The translations under genes and the position numbers were made by a program. The notes below the pieces were generated by a model. It had not been told where the DNA came from, searched no databases, and saw nothing but the letters and a program-made list of their open reading frames with translations. A stretch of 64,000 nt of DNA from Quercus robur (taxonomy: Eukaryota; Streptophyta; Magnoliopsida; Fagales; Fagaceae). The stretch covers positions 27,808,782-27,872,781 of the forward strand of contig NC_065535.1 of NCBI RefSeq assembly GCF_932294415.1. Direction: 5' to 3'. This document shows, piece after piece, positions 22,641 through 35,999 of the stretch (position 1 is its first letter; every line of letters starts with the position of its first letter).

Positions 22641-23036
22641 TCTATTTTTATTATTTTTTTAAAGAAAACCGTAACTTTCATTAAGAAAAAGATAAACTTA
22701 ATACATCTTGAGCCAAAGCGGACTCAAATATATTAAAATTTTCCTCTATTCAAGTTACAAAATGATCAAACATTTTTGGTATAGTGAGCCAGAAAGTGTG
22801 CAGGCTGATTCTCTTGTCGCTTAACGTGGCACAGTGATGCCATTCTGAATTCCTATAGCTTTTGTTGGATTCCCAGGACAATGTTGGCAATAGTGACCGG
22901 AGGTTCAGAGAGTCTATTAATAGCATCCCATACAATCTTGGAATCGCATTCAAATATAGCATCCCCAATACCCACTTCCCATGCAAACAAAACACCCTCT
23001 TTCACAGTCGTAGCCTCGGCCTACTCTACTGTTAAG
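22641..23036 (-). pseudogene. LINE RNase H and 3' UTR fragment
   Basis: On the minus strand the translation includes AEATTVKEGVLFAWEVG, FECDSKIVWDAINRL and HFLAHYTKN, matching the C-terminal half of the RNase H (RVT_3) domain of plant LINEs. Three in-frame stops occur. A 3' UTR with TTTTTCTTAATGAAAG and an A/T-rich tail follows towards 22641. It is 5'-truncated, as LINE copies often are. Confidence 0.65.
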
Positions 23037-23659
23037 TATGTGCATTCTTAAGTACCGACAAATAAAATGCATGAAAAGATGTATTAAAAATGCATTCTTA
23101 ATACATGAAAAAATGCATGATGTATACTGATTGTATAGTACACCAGCCAAGACATGGGAGAGTGTCAATGTGGCTGGATTTAGACCTTACACGTGGAGTG
23201 GCTGTGAGCAAGGGAGAGAAAACGTAGGCTATAAGATATTGTCCTTAGCCCGAGTTGAGTACGTGACTGCCTTGGGAAGGAAGTAAGATATGCATCTGAC
23301 ATGGGTTCTCAAGCACTCACAAAAAGGGAGATAGTGACCTCTTAAGGTCAGCAACTATAAAGACACCTCTCATTGGCTGAGTGCATGTTGGACCACTTCA
23401 GGGACACGTGTATCATCTTCAGCACCCCTGATGTCCCTCTCATTGCTCAAGAGTTGTTCCCCATGCAGTGGCAAAGTCACCTACCCTTATGCCATAGTGC
23501 TCATGTTGGCATTCTTTTGCCTCCAGTCACCAAATAGTACCTTAGCTGTAGTAAGGTCCAAAATAAGAAAATGATGAGTTGACACCTGTCTTTGTACTTA
23601 ACCATATTTCTCAGATTATAAGAGGAACATGCAATTGGACTATTAGGGTAAGAACTTGT
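23037..23659. other. Intergenic DNA with an ATGCATTCTTAA local repeat
   Basis: ATGCAT/TGCATTCTTAA units recur at 23040-23125. The rest has no coding signal. Confidence 0.5.
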
Positions 23660-24440
23660 TACGTTCTAAAGATTTAAGTTTAAATGTTTAGAATCATGTT
23701 TGTATTGTGTTAGCAAATCGAGAACAAAACATGTCTAGTTCACATATTAGGCAATGCTTAAAAGTGTTGGTTTCAAGTTTTAAGTTCAGCTAACTGCAGA
23801 AAAAGGAAGAAAATTTCTGTCAAGCTCGACCTATCGAGAATTAGGCTCGACCGATCGAAAATCGCAAGAACATAATTTTGCAGAGTTTTTAAATCAGGCC
23901 CAAGCCCGCGAAAATGTTTAGGATTTCATTCCAACTTCTCTACATATAAAAGGGAAACCCTAACTACGTTTTTCAGACTTTTGGAAGACTTGTGTACTAT
24001 TCTTTGTGAGATTTGAGAGGTTTTGTACCTTCTAACTACACAAGAATCTATCGGAGCAAAATCTACAATCAAGCGTAGGTAGAACATAATTGCTACATCA
24101 AGATCATTACTGATGGTGATCTGGAACCTTTGAATGGGATCTCAAAGTCACAAGCAAGGCAGCTTGTGTTGGTGTAAATTCAAGGAGAGAAGAAGTTTGT
24201 GGATTCGGAGTTTGCACGCAGTCATGTTAATAAGTTACTACATGAGGTAACAATAGATTTAGGGTTAAATCTGATTGCAAAAATTTCAATTCTCTTATAG
24301 CGGATTTATTTTACCTTGAGAATAGATAGGTTAAATCCTCTCCGGGTTTTTACCTTGAAATAGTTTGTTTCATCAGCTTTCCTGAGCCATCATATCGTGG
24401 GTTTTTTTTACTTTTCCGCATTTGTGTATGATATGATATA
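23660..24440 (+). repeat. LTR-like fragment 1
   Basis: The arrangement resembles a copia LTR: TCGACC/TCGAG motifs, a TATA-like ACATATAAAAGGG at 23943, and a TTTTACCTTGAAATAG...CTTTTCCGCATTTG tail. Termini are not defined. Confidence 0.35.
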
Positions 24441-25460
24441 TGTTTTGTTAGGACATATGTGTTTCACATGTTAAGAACATATGTCATGATTTTATGTAAT
24501 TGACTTTCCTTTGACAAAACACACTTTACTTGTATTTGGGTAGATTTAGGATGTTTTAAATACTTCAAGAAACTTTGTTTCAAGATCAAGTATTGAAGCT
24601 TTCAAGTCTGTTCAAGAAAACAAGTTCAGAGTGCAAAATCGTTAAAGCTCGACAGTTGCATCTATCGAGCTTAAGGAAGCTATTCTACATTCGGTGTGCT
24701 TGACACCTGCTCGACAGCTGGTCGACACTTGCTATCTGTCGAGATTTAAGATTGTCAGAATTCCAATATGATTTTCTCCGTGAATGCGTCTTTGGGCTTT
24801 CTTTTCTCCTAATCTTAGACATATAAAAGGATCAATTTAAGGGCCGTCAAAGTGTTCACAAGTTGCACAAGCTTTGAGCAAACTCTGTTCAAGCAAATTG
24901 TGACCGAAGACAAAGTTCTTGCCCCAGTTCATCTCTTTCTCTTGAAGAAGTTGCTGTGTATATGCACCATAGGGTTTTGTGACCAAGCATCTTCTTGATC
25001 TTCATCGTGTGGATGAACTGAAGAACTTTGCAACCAACAACCTTCTTAGTTGGTGATTGAAGTCGTGTACTGGGATCCGCGCAATTAGTTAGTCACGTAC
25101 TGGGAGTCGTGCATCTGAAAGGGGAACTGTCACTACAGAATAAGTCCAATTGGGTTTTGGGGTAAGGGTTCAACTGTAGGTTGGTAAGGTACTTGGATTC
25201 CTTTACTTGTAACCGCTTGTCGTGATAATAGTGGAGTTTCGGGAGTGGTGACTTGAAAATCACCCGGTGGGGTTTTTGCCGTTAGGTTTTCCTCATTCAT
25301 AAACAAATCACCGTGTTATTTATTTTCCACTGCATATTTAGTTTATTGGTGATTTGTTTGTGCTACCACGCATTTGCATGATAAATTGATTAATTAATAA
25401 CTTGGCTAATTAATTAATTAATTTCTATCACAAGAGGTCATTCAGTTTGTGGCCTATCAT
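24441..25460 (+). repeat. LTR-like fragment 2
   Basis: A second sequence with the same architecture as fragment 1: TCGACAGCTGGTCGACAC motifs, ACATATAAAAGG at 24829, and a GTTAGGTTTTCC...TTTATTTTCCACTGCAT tail. It is a diverged relative, not a close copy. No target duplication or internal region was found. Confidence 0.35.
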
Positions 25461-26651
25461 GCTTGTTTAACCTAGATCGAACAATAAACCTAATTAATCA
25501 CTTGGTTAATATATTAGGTTAAATAATTTGGTTTAAGGGGTCTAAATGAACAAACAAAACCTAAGTAGATCTTTTGAGAAGAGAGTAGAAAGTTGATAAG
25601 AAAGTAGGGTAGAAAACAAAGTCTCTCTTTTGAGGAAAAACATTCTTATTGTACAAGAGATACCCCTTTTTCCACACAATACAAAGCTGAACAGAGCAAG
25701 AGTGATTCTCTCTTGCTCAAACCGTGGTTTTATATCCATTTCTTAGGGTTTTCTATGTACATCCTTTGTCCACTTTACATTCTTACAATCACTTTCTTTT
25801 TCTCAAGACAGTATGATGTCAAAGCTTACATTTTTGTCACTCATGAACTTTCTCATCGAGATGTACTGTTAGATAGCTTATTTACTCTCCCATATAAGTT
25901 TAAATCTAACTTGCACGTACACTGATACACTAACTAGTGTACATGCTAGTGATCGGTATCTTTTTATTTATTAAGAGGTCTCACTTTCCTATGTAGCTTG
26001 TCCTGAATTCTAATTTTATTGGCCAAGTGAGATATGATCATAATTCATATGACTCACCAGATGGGAAAAACTATCCAAAAAAAACGCACCTATATCTTTA
26101 TTAGCTTATCCATAATTTGTAATTTTGCATATAAGCTGATCATTATATATAACTTGGACTGTCTGGGGAAGAATTGAAAAAGAAAATTTGGCATACAAAC
26201 AAAGCCATCGGCTCCTTTTACTGACGATGTTGCTTTCAAGTAATATCTGTTCGTTTTTAACGTGGTATTTTTGTCCCAACGCAGACACAATAGTGGCAGT
26301 ATAAATATAATATAATATAATATAAAGATGAATGATTGCAAGGGGGAATCCCATTGATGTAGTCCTAATGGAGTAAACTGTGATATATCATCATCATTCA
26401 TCACTACTAACAAGAATCTCTCAAAGTTTGCGGAAGATCGCAATGAATTATCCCCTAACCTTGTATAATTTTGAAATACACACACTTTGTCTGCATGCAT
26501 GCATGTACATCAAAAGAATCGACGAATGTCTGAGTATTCCACCATTCCTTTTCTTCTCAATATTATGTCTTTCCTCTTGTTGTTGCTACTGCAACTGTTC
26601 TACCACCACCTTACCACACAGTTTCACTTAAATTGAAAAGCTTGCCATTAG
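25461..26651. other. Intergenic DNA
   Basis: No gene recognised. Several short ORFs (up to 136 codons at 26090-26500, minus) have no domain, and their composition looks non-coding. Confidence 0.5.
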
Positions 26652-28490
26652 TATTATGTGCCTAATTTATATGAATTAGTATTTGATAAATAATGGTAGA
26701 GATATATTTTATTTATTTAAATAATTTAGATTAAATTAGGATAGTTTTATAAATAGATTATCGAAACTCAGTATTTATCTTTATCTATTTGTTAGAATAA
26801 AATCTGATGTTGCATACATGATCAATAATCTTTTTGATAGAACAAAGACTAAACTATTAGTTTCTGATAGTAAACCTCAAATCCACAAGGGGTCCCTTGA
26901 ATCTATGAGGGGATAAATATGAAATTCACTAGAGAAAACAATTGACAAAAGTCTGTATTTTATTGTGAATAATCTAATTTGCCTTTGGAAGCTACAAAAT
27001 ATATAAATATTGACGAAGTAAAACCCTAAGACGATTAGAAAACTGCCTGAAACCCTAATCCTCACTAATTACGATATTAGGTGGCAAAATACTGAATTTT
27101 ACCAAAAATAATAAAATTGAATTAAATGTAAAATCATAAAACACTGACCTTAAGAATTGTCCTAAAACAAGCATGACCTTATTCTAACTTTTGAGCAAAA
27201 AGTTATTAAGAAAATAAAAATGACTAAATACGGCAAAATCATTCTTTTTGGGGCCTAAACAAAGGAATTCGCCAAAATCAAGGCACATCTCGTGACAAAG
27301 CACGCCTATTGATCAGAAGATCATTTCTCCTTAGCCTATCAAATTTCATGCAATTCTGGCTCTGTCGCCTAAATAATTTCTACTAATTCCTTTTTACCTT
27401 GCGGGATTTCAGGCGCTCTTGATGTTCCAGGAAGGTTGCAACGGTCTGTTCTACGGTCAAAATCAAATGTTAGCAATGAATAAAGATTTGTTATGAATTT
27501 CTAAGTCACAAATTTGTCAGATAGTCTAATGTGGAGGTGGGTACTCCATTGAAGTAATTTCTTTATTAAATTAGGAGGTATTGGTTCCTTGAAGCAATCA
27601 ACACAAAAATTGGGCACGCAGCAATTGGTATCACAGCTAGTTATGAAGGAACATCGCACAGAGTGACTGGAAACTTAGGTTAGTGACTTGGTTTCCTTAA
27701 CTTCAGGACAACAACAAATGATCAAAGAGATGCAACAAATGATTGCTTTGATGCTTGCCTGCCTCGATCAAATTGCGGGTAACCAAAACCACAATCATGC
27801 ATAAAGCTCCCACAATCGAGGTGAAACAGAGAGCTCCAATCAGGAACTAACGAGTTTCAGTTTTGTTATTATTTCAAAGGTAGCAAACTCGAGTTTTTGT
27901 GTGTCAATGGCAATGGAGGCCCACAAAATATTGGCAAAATTGCAGGTCCGTGCAACTAAAAATCAATAACAATGTCTCAAAGGGTGGACAAGTAAGGTCA
28001 CAAAACAATAAAAAAGTTCCAGCCTTTATTTCTCGACGTCTTTCATTCAGGAAAGCTAAATGCATCTCGTTTCAAAATACGAAGCTTGAAGAATGTAGGA
28101 AAGGAAATCAAATCAAATTTGAAATGCTTAGATGTCAACATTCAAGAAACAGGAAAAATACTTTGTGGAGGTGAAGGAAGAACCTTGAGGACAAGGGTGT
28201 TTTCTGGTGGGGAAGAATGTTATGTGCCTAATTTATTTGAATTAGTATTGGATAGAAAATGGTAGAGATGATTAGATTAGTTTGGATTATAATTAGTTTT
28301 ATTAATAGATTATAGAAAGTTAGTATTTATTAATTATCTATTTGCGAGTTTGTCTTGTTTGAGTTCAGAGGGTGACAATAAATAAAGAATAATAATAAAT
28401 TTCTAACTTTCAAGTGTAGTTAATCAAAGGTGGAGGTATGAACTCCTCTTGAAGTAGTCTATTATTATTATTATTATTATTTTAGTCCAA
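26652..28490 (+). mobile_element. Deleted Ty3/gypsy-like LTR element
   Basis: The LTR start TATTATGTGCCTAATTTAT at 26652 pairs with TGTTATGTGCCTAATTTAT at 28218. After the left LTR comes a primer-binding-like TGGTATCACAGC (27626-27637). Only about 600 bp of interior remain. Its end reads, in one frame, NLEDKGVFW, resembling the NLEDKV C-terminus of plant gypsy polyproteins just before the 3' LTR. The left LTR is about 690 bp longer than the right, so it holds a later insertion between about 26800 and 27470. Confidence 0.6.
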
Positions 28491-29957
28491 TGAACAATTT
28501 CAACACGTTTAATACCTTATTTTTACTACTAAAGCAAGCATTATCACAAGCCTGGCTAAATCCTAAATGGATGGACGAGGGAGTTTTCCTTTAGAAGCTA
28601 ATTTGGTTTCATATCATGTGACAGGAGCGTGTGGGACCCTGTTACCTGCCATTGAAGGAAAGGTAGTACAGGGTACAAAAAAGGTCTTGATAATGAACGG
28701 TCGTGGTCTTTCCTTAAAGTTGTGATTTGGAATATAGAATCATTATCTGGTTCCCAATAGGCAGTGGCCAATTCATGCTGCATAATTGGAGAAAAGCAGG
28801 AAGCCTTTGGGAACCTTCAGCAGGAAGCACAGGACACAGACAGTTGATATCTTTGATTACATTGCCCTTGCCTATAGTTAATAATGCAGAGACAGAGCAC
28901 TAGAAATCTAGAATATATACATGTGATTTTCCCATTCATGAGTTGTGGTCTCTAACGGATTGTACTATCTCTAGAGTTTCCCACAAGATAGATTCCAATG
29001 ATGGAAGTGATATGGGTGCAAAAGATTTCATTTGGCCTAATAATTAGTACACGCCATTCGCCATCCATTCATGCATAATTTAAATAAAAAAAAAAAAAAA
29101 TTAAGTACCATCCAAAAGATGGAACCAATTACATGAAATAAAATTGCTCAAGTTTAAAAAGGGAAATATTTAGATCTTTGCCTACTAGATTCTGAAATTA
29201 TCAAAGATGTAGCCATGTAGCATGTACCAATTTTAAAGAACATTTGGTCTAGCATTTGTTGACAGTGGACCGTGGCAGTGACAGTTGCATAAAATTATCC
29301 TGGTTGAGTTGTCCAAACAATCGTCCATTGCTTTCCTCTCAGCTTTTTCAGTATGTTATACAAGATTTGACACATTGTTCTTGCCTCACATTTTGTGGAT
29401 ATGAAGATGCTGTTCATGTTTTTTCAAAGATTAAGTATTAGATGCTATGAACAAGGGAGAGGCAACCAGGCAAGAGTATCCATTTTCCTACATACCCACT
29501 CAAAAGATGCCTATGGATTGCCTATGGTAGCATCGACAACCAAAAAGGCTAGAATGAGTTGAAGAACAGTGCCCAAATAAAGCCTAGAAGAAAATGTAAA
29601 CAGAAAACTCATGGCCTATATTGAAACTAGCTAAACTTTTGGTGATGAGATCATGCATTTATGCTCCATAATTTTGTATAAGCCAGGAAAAACGATTCTC
29701 AAATAATCTCCACAGTTGGAAAGTATCAGTCAAAAGAGAGAGCCAAAAGAAGGGAATAAGTAGTAAACTAATGTCAAAGTTGGTTGCTTAAAGCATTTAT
29801 TTGATTTGAAGAATTTAATCTTGCTTTGTGCCCACTTATTCCAGAGCCCGTTTATTTAATCCTACAAATGTCTGTCTCTGGTCTGTAGTTAAGCATAAGG
29901 ATACCGTGACTGAGTGATAGGAGAAGCCTCACTCTGCCTCTGATAGTGCTCAATACA
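28491..29957. other. Upstream region of the WAT1-related gene
   Basis: Non-coding, with no repeat ends recognised. It includes an A-run at 29084-29100. It presumably holds the promoter and leader of the WAT1-related gene; I could not single out a convincing TATA box. Confidence 0.5.
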
Positions 29958-32310
29958 ATGGCTGACATGAAGAGTTGTGAAGAATGGAAACCTTTTATTG
30001 CAATGATAGCAGTCGATTTTGCCTTTGCTGTTGTGAATATTCTTCTCAAGAAAATCCTTGATGAGGGAATGGACCACTTGGTCTTTGTTACATACCGGCT
30101 GACAATCTCAACCATATTTTTAGCTCCAATCGGCTACTTTTTAGAAAGGTAGGAAATTTTTAAACCTCAGTTCAGTTATTTTGATATTTTGGAAATTTTA
30201 TATACATACATACATACATACATACATACGCGCACACACATATATATATTAGCTATTGCCCCCAAGCCAAGTCATGTTCAAGCTAGATAATAAAATTAAT
30301 TCATTGAGCTGAATTGTGACATCCTGAATATAGGATTCAGTCATAGATCTCTGACTCAAGTATGCTTTCTTTACCCTCTTCTTTCCTTTTGTAAAAATTT
30401 GCTATTACTAATACATCATATAAACTAAACTTGCTTGCAGGAATAGCAGACCAAAGCTCACACTTCGTATTTTATGTTACCTCTTCTTCAGTGCAATCGT
30501 CGGGTTAGTAATGTATTTAGACAGATTCATGCATCTGCTCAATCAGTTCATACTTACTAACACTTAAATACACTTTTGGTCATGTTGACAGAGGGACTAA
30601 AATCGCTCATATGATAAAGTTTAAGGACCAATAGTGTATTTTGGCCTTACTATTATTATCATAACCATCATTCAGCTAAGTAATTCTTTCCTGTAGGGCA
30701 TCGCTGACACAATACTTCTTCCTTCTTGGAATTCAATACACATCTGCTTATTTTTCATGTGCCTTTATCAACATGGTGCCAGTGATCACATTTCTAATGG
30801 CATTACCTTTTGGGTATGGATGGATGCTCTTACAAGATTTCAGCCATACTGTCTTTTGAAAAATAAAGTCACTTCCACTAACTTTATTCTTTCTTTTCTC
30901 ACCTTTATTTACTAATGCCACAGGTTAGAGATTGTGGACATAAAAGGCAAGAGTGGAAGAGCCAAAATACTTGGTACTGTGGTGTGCATTGGTGGTGCAA
31001 TACTGTTGACTCTTTACAGAGGAGTGCCTTTATTTGACCATTCACACTCACAAGCTGTAACTCAAATGATGGATCATGCTATCAAGCTCAACTCTACCAA
31101 GAAGACAGGGAGATGGACACTTGGTTCAATAGCTTTAGTTGTAGGAACCTTTTTTTGGTCTTCATGGTTTCTTTTACAATCAACTATAGGCAAGAGATAT
31201 CCCTGCCAGTATTCTAGCACTGCTATCATGTCCTTCTTTGGCGCCATCCAGTCAGCTATCTTAAGTTTTTCCACAAACAGAAACCTTTCTGCATGGTCTC
31301 TGAATGGGAAAATAGAAATCATGACTGTCCTTTATGCTGTAAGTAGACCTTCATTTCAAGTTGAATGAATTCTCTGCAAAGATTAGTCAGGCTATCTAAA
31401 CATATGGACTTCTCTGGCAAGTTGAAAAAAGATGGCTGCATTAATATCAATTTTCGATCTGAACTTCAATTCAACATACAAGTTGCTAATTCAAAATATG
31501 AAAAGATGGCTGAATTAATATCAATTTTCAATCTGAATTTTTATTACTTTTTTTGTGATTGGTAACACATTAATTTTTTAAGGCTTATGTAGTAGGATCT
31601 GTAGTTATCCCTAGTATCACCCTATGAAGTTTAGGTCTCAAGGAAGTAATTCATGAATTGTGACTTTTAAGCCATAAAAAAAGGATTACTTTTAAGTACG
31701 CATTTTATTGTGATAAATATACCCAGTCTATCTTGCTCAAATCAGAATAATGTTGTACAACTTCAAATCCATTAATAGATTGTTTCATAGCATTCTTTAA
31801 TATTGAACCAGAGCTCCTTAGTCCTAAATAAACCCCTTTTAGTTGACGTGTAAATGAATCCTTGATGCATGCAGGGAATAATAGGATCCGGCATGTGCTA
31901 TGTTGTTATGTCGTGGTGTGTCAAGAAAAGGGGTCCAGTTTTCACAGCAGCATTCAGCCCCCTTGTTCAGATAATGGCAGCCATGTTTGATATCCCCATC
32001 CTGCACGAGAAACTTTATCTTGGGAGGTGATTTATTCTAATTATTTCATAATTAGCTATACTTTTTTTTTTTTAATCAATAGTGACTATATTGCTAACTT
32101 TCTTCATATGCACTATAAATGAGCAGCATTCTGGGATCAATCATTGTAATTATTGGAATGTACATTCTTCTGTGGGGTAAGAACCAGGAGATGAAGGTTT
32201 GTCTAACAAAACTACCCCAAGAAGCTGAAGGGATCAAGGAACAAGAGCCGCAGTTGCAAGTTGTTGCAATCTCTTGTGATTCACGGCACAATTCAGGCCA
32301 AGATGCATAA
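29958..32310 (+). CDS. WAT1-related (nodulin MtN21-type) EamA transporter, six exons
   Basis: Exons 29958-30148, 30441-30503, 30697-30813, 30924-31338, 31875-32026 and 32127-32310, all with GT-AG borders and consistent phase, give 373 aa, a normal length for the family. Ten hydrophobic segments can be counted, from FIAMIAVDFAFAVVNILL near residue 13 to LGSIIVIIGMYILLW near 315, forming two EamA repeats. The family motif GPVFTAAFSPL lies near residue 282 in exon 5, and QYTSAYFSCAFINMVPVITF is in exon 3. WAT1-type proteins are multi-pass transporters of plasma membrane or tonoplast; WAT1 itself exports auxin from the vacuole. The substrate here is unknown. The C-terminal tail (about 40 residues) is polar and cytosolic by analogy. 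ATG 29958 is chosen because MADMKSCEEWKP fits family N-termini. No damage is seen. Confidence 0.92.
30197..30250 (+). repeat. Microsatellite in intron 1 of the WAT1-related gene
   Basis: (CATA)n followed by CGCACACACATATATATAT, wholly intronic. Confidence 0.85.
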
Positions 32311-33105
32311 TGTTTTTCCATTCACAAGCAATTTACTGTCTCCTCCAAATTTAAAATTTTCTTGTTACTTTTATTTTGTTATCACAAATTGCTTCCATAC
32401 TTTTCAACTTCTCTATTTCCAAGAAAATAAAAATGAAGTCGGTGTTTAGACCAATTGTGATTGCCAAATATGTCCGAGAGGCACTATCAATCAGAGTCAC
32501 GAAGTATTATAATGTAAGAAAACACAATTTGATTAGAAAGTAGAATAACAAATTTTACATTGTTTTAACTAACCATAAGCCTACATCTACAAGCAATGTT
32601 AATCAAAATCCATCTACAAACAATGTGAAGGGTTGGGTTGGCTCGGCTCGAGTTGGAGGGTTTGTCAACCTAACCCTTGTCGGGTTAAGAAATTCCCAAC
32701 CCATCACATGGGCTGGGTTGGGTTGGCATGAGTTGATGGATTGGACATACATGTTTTATTCCTTGTAAAAATTAAGCATTCATCAATTATAAACACTTTT
32801 TTTCAATAAATTATTACAATTCATATAATATGTTTAAATCATATTCCAAATTCCCAAGTTTATCAAAACTAATTCTCAAAATATCAAAATCAATCAAACT
32901 AAAAATTAAAATAAGGGTAATAATATAAACTTATATATGGTAGGTTAGGTTTGGTTAGTTAGGCTAAAAAGCTATTATTTCATCTTATGGCAAATGTATT
33001 AGAATCCATTGCAATTCAATCCCACTTATTTAGTGGTTAAGTAAAAGTTTCAACATGATTAATTTTTCTTTTCTTTGTGGTTGTTGCCTTTTATTTTAAT
33101 GGTTT

Positions 33106-33153
<48 letters not shown>

Positions 33154-33480
33154 CTTAGCAGAAGACTTATTAGGTGTAGTAACAGATGTAGTAGGGCGGG
33201 GCGAGGTATGGCTGCTTGAATAGGGGGGGTAAGCCGAGTTTTTCATTGAAACTCAATTTTCTAAAAATCGAATTTCAAAATAGGGGCATTTTGCTAGATA
33301 GTTTTAGAGCAGGGGTATTTTGCTATATCTTTTGGGTGAAAGGAGCAAATGCCCATTTTGGCCTTTAAAAGTTGTAATTCTTGTTTCAAATCAAGGTTAT
33401 CATTTTTATGCTTTTTAAGTCATTTTTTAATTCAATGATTTCCCTCTTAATATTAGCAATTTTATGTTGTTAATCATTAA
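32311..33480. other. 3' flank of the WAT1-related gene and AT-rich intergenic DNA
   Basis: An AATAAA-like AAAATAAAAATG at about 32424 could serve polyadenylation. At 32625-32760 GGGTTGGGTTGGCTCGG repeats resemble the hAT-like element at 46596. A (TA)21 microsatellite occupies 33111-33152. No gene seen. Confidence 0.5.
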
Positions 33481-33481
33481 C

Positions 33482-33775
33482 AGTTATTTCTTTGGATTTC
33501 TTTTTATTAAACCCTTCCAAGGTTTCATCAAGACTTATCTTTGTCTTTATTCTTTTATCTTTTTCTTCTTTAATCATAGTTTTCTTGAGCTTTTTAAGAT
33601 ATTCTTCTTTTAGCTCAAGGTTATCAATTTGGCTTATTAAATTTATTAGTAGGTTTTCTTGTTCTTCCCCTTTGGTTAAAACATTTATTGTTTTATGAAT
33701 TTTCCATAATTGCTCTGTTAAAACAATCTTGGAAGGATGAAGAAGAGGCTGAAGATAACCAAGAATCTGAGGCAT
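33482..33775 (-). pseudogene. Lys/Glu-rich coiled-coil ORF of unknown, probably retroelement, origin
   Basis: About 98 codons are open on the minus strand and have a strongly coding-like composition: ENLLINLISQIDNLELKEEY followed by Lys-rich heptads, then KEITVND and a stop. The frame after the stop is again coiled-coil-like (KIANIKREIIELKNDLKSI), so the stop looks like damage. I do not recognise the family with confidence. Structural proteins of LTR elements or of endogenous pararetrovirus-like sequences have such coiled coils, but no polymerase or other hallmark is present nearby. Confidence 0.3.
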
Positions 33776-33812
33776 CCTTAGAGGCCTATGTTGTTAATAA
33801 TGATAATCCTTA

Positions 33813-35999
33813 TCTATATTTATATATATATCTAAAAGCTGAGACGTAGAATTTAATGTTGTTGTACTCCTGTTGAGCCACCTCATTAGCCATGTCATAA
33901 TTTTTTTTTTAAATTTCCTTTATGATTTTTATATTTTATTTTATATAAAATAATTAAATATAGTTAATTGACAAACTTGTTAATGCACTCCATTACCATT
34001 CAACATGTTACTATTCATTTATTTTAAATGCAAATATTTGACTATTCAGCTACCCAAATTGATTTCAACTTTTCATTTTCTTCTTTCTAATTTCAAGTAA
34101 TTGTTAAAATTGAATAATTCGTTATCATTTAGTGGATATATGCACATGTTTACTATTCATTACAATCGTTACTATTCATTAGATGAATTGTTTAATTATA
34201 TTCAGCTATCCAAATAAATTTCAACCTTTCATTTTTTTTTTCTAATTTCAAGTAATTGAATATTTAAAATTTTCATCTTCCTATTCTAGAGAGAGAGAGA
34301 AAAAAAAACTCTTTTTCTCTTCCTCCAACCTTTCCCCTCCCTCTTTGCCTCTTTATCTCCCTACTACTCTTTACTTTACCATTAAACTTTCTTCATCATT
34401 TCCTCTTTCTTATTAAAAAAAAAAAAGACTTTCCATATTCTTTTTTTCCCCCATAAAATTTCACTTGGAGAAAATAATTGCCTTCATAAATAAGAATTTT
34501 ATGGATTTTACCCAATTACAACAAAAGGGAAATTGTATGTAGAAATTAATTGTATTAACTCTTCCTTTTAGGTTACTCTCCTCCAAAAAAAAAAAAAAGA
34601 AAAAAAAAAAGAAAAAGAAAAGAAGCCTTTTCAGTTATAAAAATAAAAACAATATACCTCTTATTAATAATTTAAGAGGAAAATAATATCCACTTAGGGG
34701 GGAAAAGGAAAAAAATTGATGGAATAGTGTATATTTAAGAACATATTATTTAAGAATTATTATATTTGTGGAATTGATGGTTTTTTTTATTGAATTATTT
34801 TGTGTTGTATTTTTTAAATTTCCTATCACAAATCACTTTTATAGTTTTGGTTGAATTTTGGTTTGGGTTAATATGTAGTTTTTTTTTTAAAAAAATAGAA
34901 ATTTGAGTTTATATCAAAACAAAAATATACATGGCTACCAATGGACTTCCACTGAAAAGAGATGTATTCACAACATTTTTAGCTTCATATACTTCTTTGG
35001 TAATGTGAATTTGAGAAAGAGAAAGAGGTAGGCAAGGGATGTACGGTCTTTCATAATCCCCTATGTCTTGAAAAAAGTGGAAGGCCTATTAGTCTCACTT
35101 CTATTGGAATTTTGTATAGAAAGCCTTTTGTTATAAGTTCTTTGACTTTTTGTTATTTTGTAATCACTCTATAGTCTATACTATGACAAAAAGTGAATAA
35201 AGTTTTTTTATTTGTAGAGTATCAAAAAAGTAAAAAAAAATATTCAAGATAGTAATTTTGTATTGTTGCATCCCATGTGTTTGGTAAAATTTCTTTTAGA
35301 AATCTTATATGTTTTTCTCAAATCTATTTGTTATTTTTATTTTGATTATTTTATTACAAATAATTAGCATCTCCACCATAAAATTTTTTGTTAATCTGAA
35401 CTTTCTTAGTAAGCTTTTACTTTGCTTAGTTGATCATCTTTACTAAAAATGCCAAAAAGAGAATAAGATAAAATATAATTTACTTTATAGCATCATTATG
35501 CTATTAATGTTTTTATGTATAGATACTTAAGGAACTTTTTCTTTTTGCATTTTATTTTATTTTATATTTCCACTTTATAATATATGATTTATTGATAATG
35601 ATCTATTGCATAGTTATCTTTATTTACTTTTTCACTTAGTTTCAATTGTGAGGAAGAAAGAGACGTGGATCTATGTTTTTAAGAAAAATATATCTATAAG
35701 AATTAAATCTCATACGTCTGTATAGTAATAAACAAACTATACATAGTTACAACTTGGTCTAATAGTTTTTACACTATCAATTTAAAAAAAAAAAAAAAAA
35801 AATTATTGCATTGTGTTTTCATACATCTCACTACATATAATACCTTACTACAAAATATATTTTGTTACACTACAAAAAATTTCTAATTTAAAACATATTA
35901 AATTTTTAATAATATACAATCTAATATATTAATTCAATAATTATTCAATAAAAAATAATCATATCATATTTTTTCGCACATACGCAGACTTGCAACTAG
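33813..35999 (+). mobile_element. Helitron-like non-autonomous element
   Basis: The 5' end is A|TCTATATTTATATATATATC, followed by GCTGAGACGTAG and GAGCCACCTCATTAGCC. The 3' end is CGCAGACTTGCAACTAG|T. A TC start, a CTAG end and insertion between A and T without target duplication are Helitron hallmarks. The usual 3' hairpin is degraded (CGCACATACGCA). There is no Rep/helicase coding in the 2.2 kb interior, which is AT-rich with A and CT runs. Removing it joins the flanks into one continuous plus-strand frame (33721-33812 with 36000-36063). Confidence 0.6.

Noticed and set aside
26090-26500. 136-codon minus-strand ORF
   Set aside because: No domain, no conserved-looking segment, and a second overlapping frame is equally open.
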